Assembly: GCA_904501795.1 (NCBI GenBank)
Contig: CAJGCK010000025.1
Span: forward strand, 1 to 16,609
Reading direction: 5' to 3'
Length of the DNA: 16,609 bases
From: an uncultured Clostridia bacterium
GTDB lineage: Bacteria; Bacillota; Clostridia; Christensenellales; Borkfalkiaceae
Shown here: positions 14,340-16,609 of the stretch, one piece after another
Layout: every line of letters begins with the position of its first letter
Position numbering within the stretch: the first letter of the stretch is position 1
Position numbers and translations under genes: made by a program
The notes under the pieces: model-generated
Told to the model about the DNA's origin: nothing
Databases searched by the model: none
The model's input: the letters and a program-made list of their open reading frames with translations, nothing else

Positions 14340-14639
14340 ATGGCAAGTCAAAAAATCAGAATTAAACTAATGTCTTATGACAGCGAAATGCTTGATCAAG
14401 CAGCTTCTAGAATCGTAGACACGATGAAGAAATCGGGCGCAAAAATCAGTGGTCCTATTCCGCTTCCTACGGAAAAAGAAATAGTAACCATCTTGCGTTC
14501 ACCCCACAAATACAAAGATTCTAGAGAACAATTTGAAATAAGAACGCACAAAAGACTAATCGATATTTATTCGCCCAACGTAAAATTGCTAGACAGTATA
14601 CACTTACCCGCAGGCGTAGATATCAAAATCAAACTGTAA
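14340..14639 (+). CDS. rpsJ: 30S ribosomal protein S10
   Basis: Head protein of the small subunit, also known as NusE, which joins NusB in rRNA antitermination. The 99-aa product is a few residues shorter than the usual 102-103 but complete: [14 protein letters not shown] at the start, the [10 protein letters not shown] loop, and the conserved [11 protein letters not shown] region. AAGGAG (14326-14331) lies 8 bases before the ATG. It is the first gene of the operon, downstream of the attenuator-like leader. In many bacteria tuf and the str genes lie immediately before it; here clpX does. Confidence 0.98.
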   Translation: MASQKIRIKLMSYDSEMLDQAASRIVDTMKKSGAKISGPIPLPTEKEIVTILRSPHKYKDSREQFEIRTHKRLIDIYSPNVKLLDSIHLPAGVDIKIKL

Positions 14640-14681
14640 ACAAATAAACATTATATAATATATCGGAGGTGAACTTTATCT

Positions 14682-15314
14682 ATGAATAAAGCAATCATTG
14701 GCAGAAAGTTAGGGATGACGCAATTGTTCTCCCAAGACGGCAAAGTTATTCCGGTAACGGTAATCGAGGCAGGTCCTTGCCCCATCGTTCAGGTTAAAAC
14801 TTTGGAAAGAGACGGTTATTCGGCAATCAAAATCGGTTTTGACGAAGTTGCTGAAAAGACCTTGAACAAACCCCAAGCAGGTCAGTTCAAAAAAGCAGGC
14901 GTAAACGCGCACAAGGTATTAAAAGAATTTAGACTAGAAGGTGCTGAACAAATGCAAGTAGGCTCTGTAATAACGTGTGATACGTTCAATGCGGGCGACA
15001 AGATAGACGTTTCAGGCACGACCAAAGGTCACGGATTCAGCGGAGTTATCAAGAGATGGAACCAACACAGACTAAAAGAAACTCACGGTGTTGGCCCTGT
15101 TCACAGAGAACCCGGTTCTATGGGCGCTATCAGTAACCCTTCAAGAGTATTTAAGGGAAAGAATCTTCCTGGACAATGGGGTCACGAAAACGTTACCGTA
15201 TTAAACCTTGAAGTAGTAAGAGTAGACAAAGAAAGAAACGCAATTCTTGTTAAGGGTGCCGTTCCTGGTCCCGTAAAAGGAATTGTAACGATTAGAAACA
15301 GCGTTAAAGCGTAA
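14682..15314 (+). CDS. rplC: 50S ribosomal protein L3
   Basis: Early-assembly protein of the large subunit that reaches toward the peptidyl transferase centre. The 210-aa length is typical. It opens with the usual [12 protein letters not shown] (5-16) and contains the L3 signature [15 protein letters not shown] (113-127). The central extension reads [19 protein letters not shown], with no glutamine at the position methylated in E. coli L3. The ribosome binding site GGAGGTGA (14665-14672) is very strong, 9 bases before the ATG. It is 42 bases after rpsJ, the widest gap inside this operon segment. Confidence 0.98.
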   Translation: MNKAIIGRKLGMTQLFSQDGKVIPVTVIEAGPCPIVQVKTLERDGYSAIKIGFDEVAEKTLNKPQAGQFKKAGVNAHKVLKEFRLEGAEQMQVGSVITCDTFNAGDKIDVSGTTKGHGFSGVIKRWNQHRLKETHGVGPVHREPGSMGAISNPSRVFKGKNLPGQWGHENVTVLNLEVVRVDKERNAILVKGAVPGPVKGIVTIRNSVKA

Positions 15315-15325
15315 GGAGAAAGATT

Positions 15326-15952
15326 ATGCCAAAAGTTACATTGTATGATATGAAGAAAAGCGTAGTAGGCAATCTCGAATTACCCGAAGCGTTGTTTGCT
15401 ACCGAATATAACGAGTCTGTAATACACCAAGCGGTTGTTGCAAGACTTGCAAACGAAAGACAAGGCACTAAAAGCACCTTAACCCGTAGCGAAGTTCGTG
15501 GCGGTGGTGCAAAACCGTGGAGACAAAAGGGTACTGGTAGAGCAAGACAAGGTTCTATAAGAAGTCCTCAATGGGTAAAAGGTGGCGTAGTATTCGCACC
15601 TAAGTCAAGAGACTTCTCGAAGAAGATGAACTCTAAAGCAAAACAAGTAGCACTTTTATCTGCACTTTCACAAAAAATTAGAGATGACGAAGTATTCTTT
15701 ATCGACGAAATAAAGGTAAGCGCTCCTAAAACGAAAGAGATGGCAACCTTCTTGAAAACGTTCGGCATTGAAAAGAGCGTGTTAGTAGTTATGGATAACT
15801 CTGATGCAGACGTATTGAGAGCATGTGCAAACATCGAGGCAATAACCACTGTACCTGCAGTTCAATTAAGTACTTACGAAGTTGTAAAGAATTCTAAACT
15901 TGTTATTTCCAAACAGGCTGTTGAACAAATCAAGGAGGTCTATGGAGAATAA
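15326..15952 (+). CDS. rplD: 50S ribosomal protein L4
   Basis: Large-subunit protein with a globular domain on the surface and an extended loop lining the exit tunnel. The 208-aa product shows that loop at about 54-82, with RGGGAKPWRQKGTGRARQG and the following SPQWVKGGVVFAP. In E. coli L4 also represses its own S10 operon by binding the leader RNA, which makes it the first candidate regulator of the leader seen here. AAGGAG (15313-15318) overlaps the rplC stop codon. The stop codon TAA shares one base with the rplW ATG. Confidence 0.98.
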   Translation: MPKVTLYDMKKSVVGNLELPEALFATEYNESVIHQAVVARLANERQGTKSTLTRSEVRGGGAKPWRQKGTGRARQGSIRSPQWVKGGVVFAPKSRDFSKKMNSKAKQVALLSALSQKIRDDEVFFIDEIKVSAPKTKEMATFLKTFGIEKSVLVVMDNSDADVLRACANIEAITTVPAVQLSTYEVVKNSKLVISKQAVEQIKEVYGE

Positions 15953-16242
15953 TGACTGCACGTGATATAATAATTAAGCCCTTGCTTTCTGAAAAGAGCT
16001 ATGCGGGCATTAAAGATAAGAAATACGTTTTCGTAGTAGCGAAAAACGCAAACAAAACCCAAATAAAACTTGCGATCGAAGAAATCTTCGGTGTACAAGT
16101 TGAAAAGGTAAATACTGCAAACGTTAGCGGTAAGTTGAAAAGACAAGGCAAGTACGAAGGATACACTCCCGACTACAAAAAAGCTATGGTTCAACTTAAG
16201 AAAGATAGTAAATCGATAGAGTTCTTCGATTCATTGTCTTAA
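15952..16242 (+). CDS. rplW: 50S ribosomal protein L23
   Basis: Exit-tunnel protein that docks trigger factor and SRP; genes for both partners (tig and the SRP RNA) are in this window. The 96-aa length is typical. It begins with ARDIIIKPLLSEKSYAG, the family hallmark, and contains YVFVVAKNANKTQIKLAIE. The start overlaps the rplD stop by one base (TAATG). The strong AAGGAGG at 15932-15938 lies 13 bases upstream, while GGAG at 15944-15947 is 4 bases away, so initiation is probably coupled to rplD. Confidence 0.98.
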   Translation: MTARDIIIKPLLSEKSYAGIKDKKYVFVVAKNANKTQIKLAIEEIFGVQVEKVNTANVSGKLKRQGKYEGYTPDYKKAMVQLKKDSKSIEFFDSLS

Positions 16243-16264
16243 TCGGTAAACGGAGGAACTAAAA

Positions 16265-16609
16265 ATGGCTATTAAGAGATATAAACCAACATCGTCAGCA
16301 CGTCGTTTTATGACTGTAAGTGCTTACGACGAAATAACCACAACTAAACCCGAAAAATCTCTGCTTGAAGACCAAAGAAAGAGTGGCGGACGTAACGCGC
16401 AAGGTAAAATCACCGTGCGTCATATCGGTGGCGGAAATAGAAGAAAATACCGTATAATCGATTTCAAACGTGCAAAAGACGGGATACCTGCAACGGTTAA
16501 AACAATCGACTACGATCCCAACCGTAGCGCAAACATCGCATTATTGTGTTATGCAGACGGCGCAAAGACTTATATCCTTGCTCCCGTAGGTATGAAAGTA
16601 GGCGATAAA
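16265..16609 (+). CDS. rplB: 50S ribosomal protein L2 (5' part, cut by the window edge)
   Basis: Large-subunit protein needed for subunit joining and peptidyl transfer. The 115 codons present reach the window end with no stop; the family is about 275 aa, so roughly 40% is seen. The translation starts [18 protein letters not shown] and contains [21 protein letters not shown] and [25 protein letters not shown] in pieces typical of L2. GGAGGA (16252-16257) lies 7 bases before the ATG, 22 bases after rplW. The gene order rpsJ-rplC-rplD-rplW-rplB is the classical S10 order. Confidence 0.97.
   Translation, partial: MAIKRYKPTSSARRFMTVSAYDEITTTKPEKSLLEDQRKSGGRNAQGKITVRHIGGGNRRKYRIIDFKRAKDGIPATVKTIDYDPNRSANIALLCYADGAKTYILAPVGMKVGDK

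Overview
The window looks like chromosomal DNA of a low-GC member of the Bacillota (Clostridia-like). The evidence is AT-rich intergenic DNA, near-consensus sigma-A promoters with 17-bp spacers, strong AGGAGG-type ribosome binding sites, a long-form SRP RNA with an Alu domain, a type-2-like isoleucyl-tRNA synthetase, an RqcH/NFACT protein and an MntP/YtaF-family membrane protein. I cannot name genus or species. Almost everything is core translation and protein quality-control machinery, and no phage, IS, CRISPR or defence genes are visible.

Layout. Positions 1-252 hold two copies of a 95-bp intergenic repeat at a 157-bp period. A hairpin terminator follows, then the SRP RNA gene on the minus strand (306-570). 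Its promoter is divergent from that of a three-gene operon: ileS, a class I SAM-dependent methyltransferase and an RluA-family pseudouridine synthase (724-5437). A convergent terminator separates that operon from a minus-strand MntP/YtaF-like membrane protein. Next come a singly transcribed secreted, C-terminally membrane-anchored protein of unknown function (6246-8171), a second RluA-family synthase coupled to rqcH (8229-10761), and a tig-clpP-clpX operon (10838-13979). The S10 ribosomal protein operon begins at 14340 and runs off the right edge inside rplB.

Function. The genes cover charging of tRNA (ileS), modification of RNA (methyltransferase and two pseudouridine synthases), building of ribosomes (S10, L3, L4, L23, L2), handling of nascent chains (trigger factor, SRP RNA) and disposal of failed products (RqcH alanine tailing, ClpXP).

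Most interesting signal. A leader of about 245 nt lies between a perfect-consensus promoter (14061-14089) and rpsJ. It contains a textbook intrinsic terminator (14214-14261) whose 5' arm can instead pair with an upstream segment. This looks like a transcription attenuator controlling the S10 operon, possibly a ribosomal-protein-sensing leader not in the standard Bacillota set. Secondary points are the tandem repeat with a conserved open frame, an ileS without a T-box, a substitution in the SRP RNA symmetric loop, the direct clpX-to-S10-operon junction, and the unrecognised surface protein.
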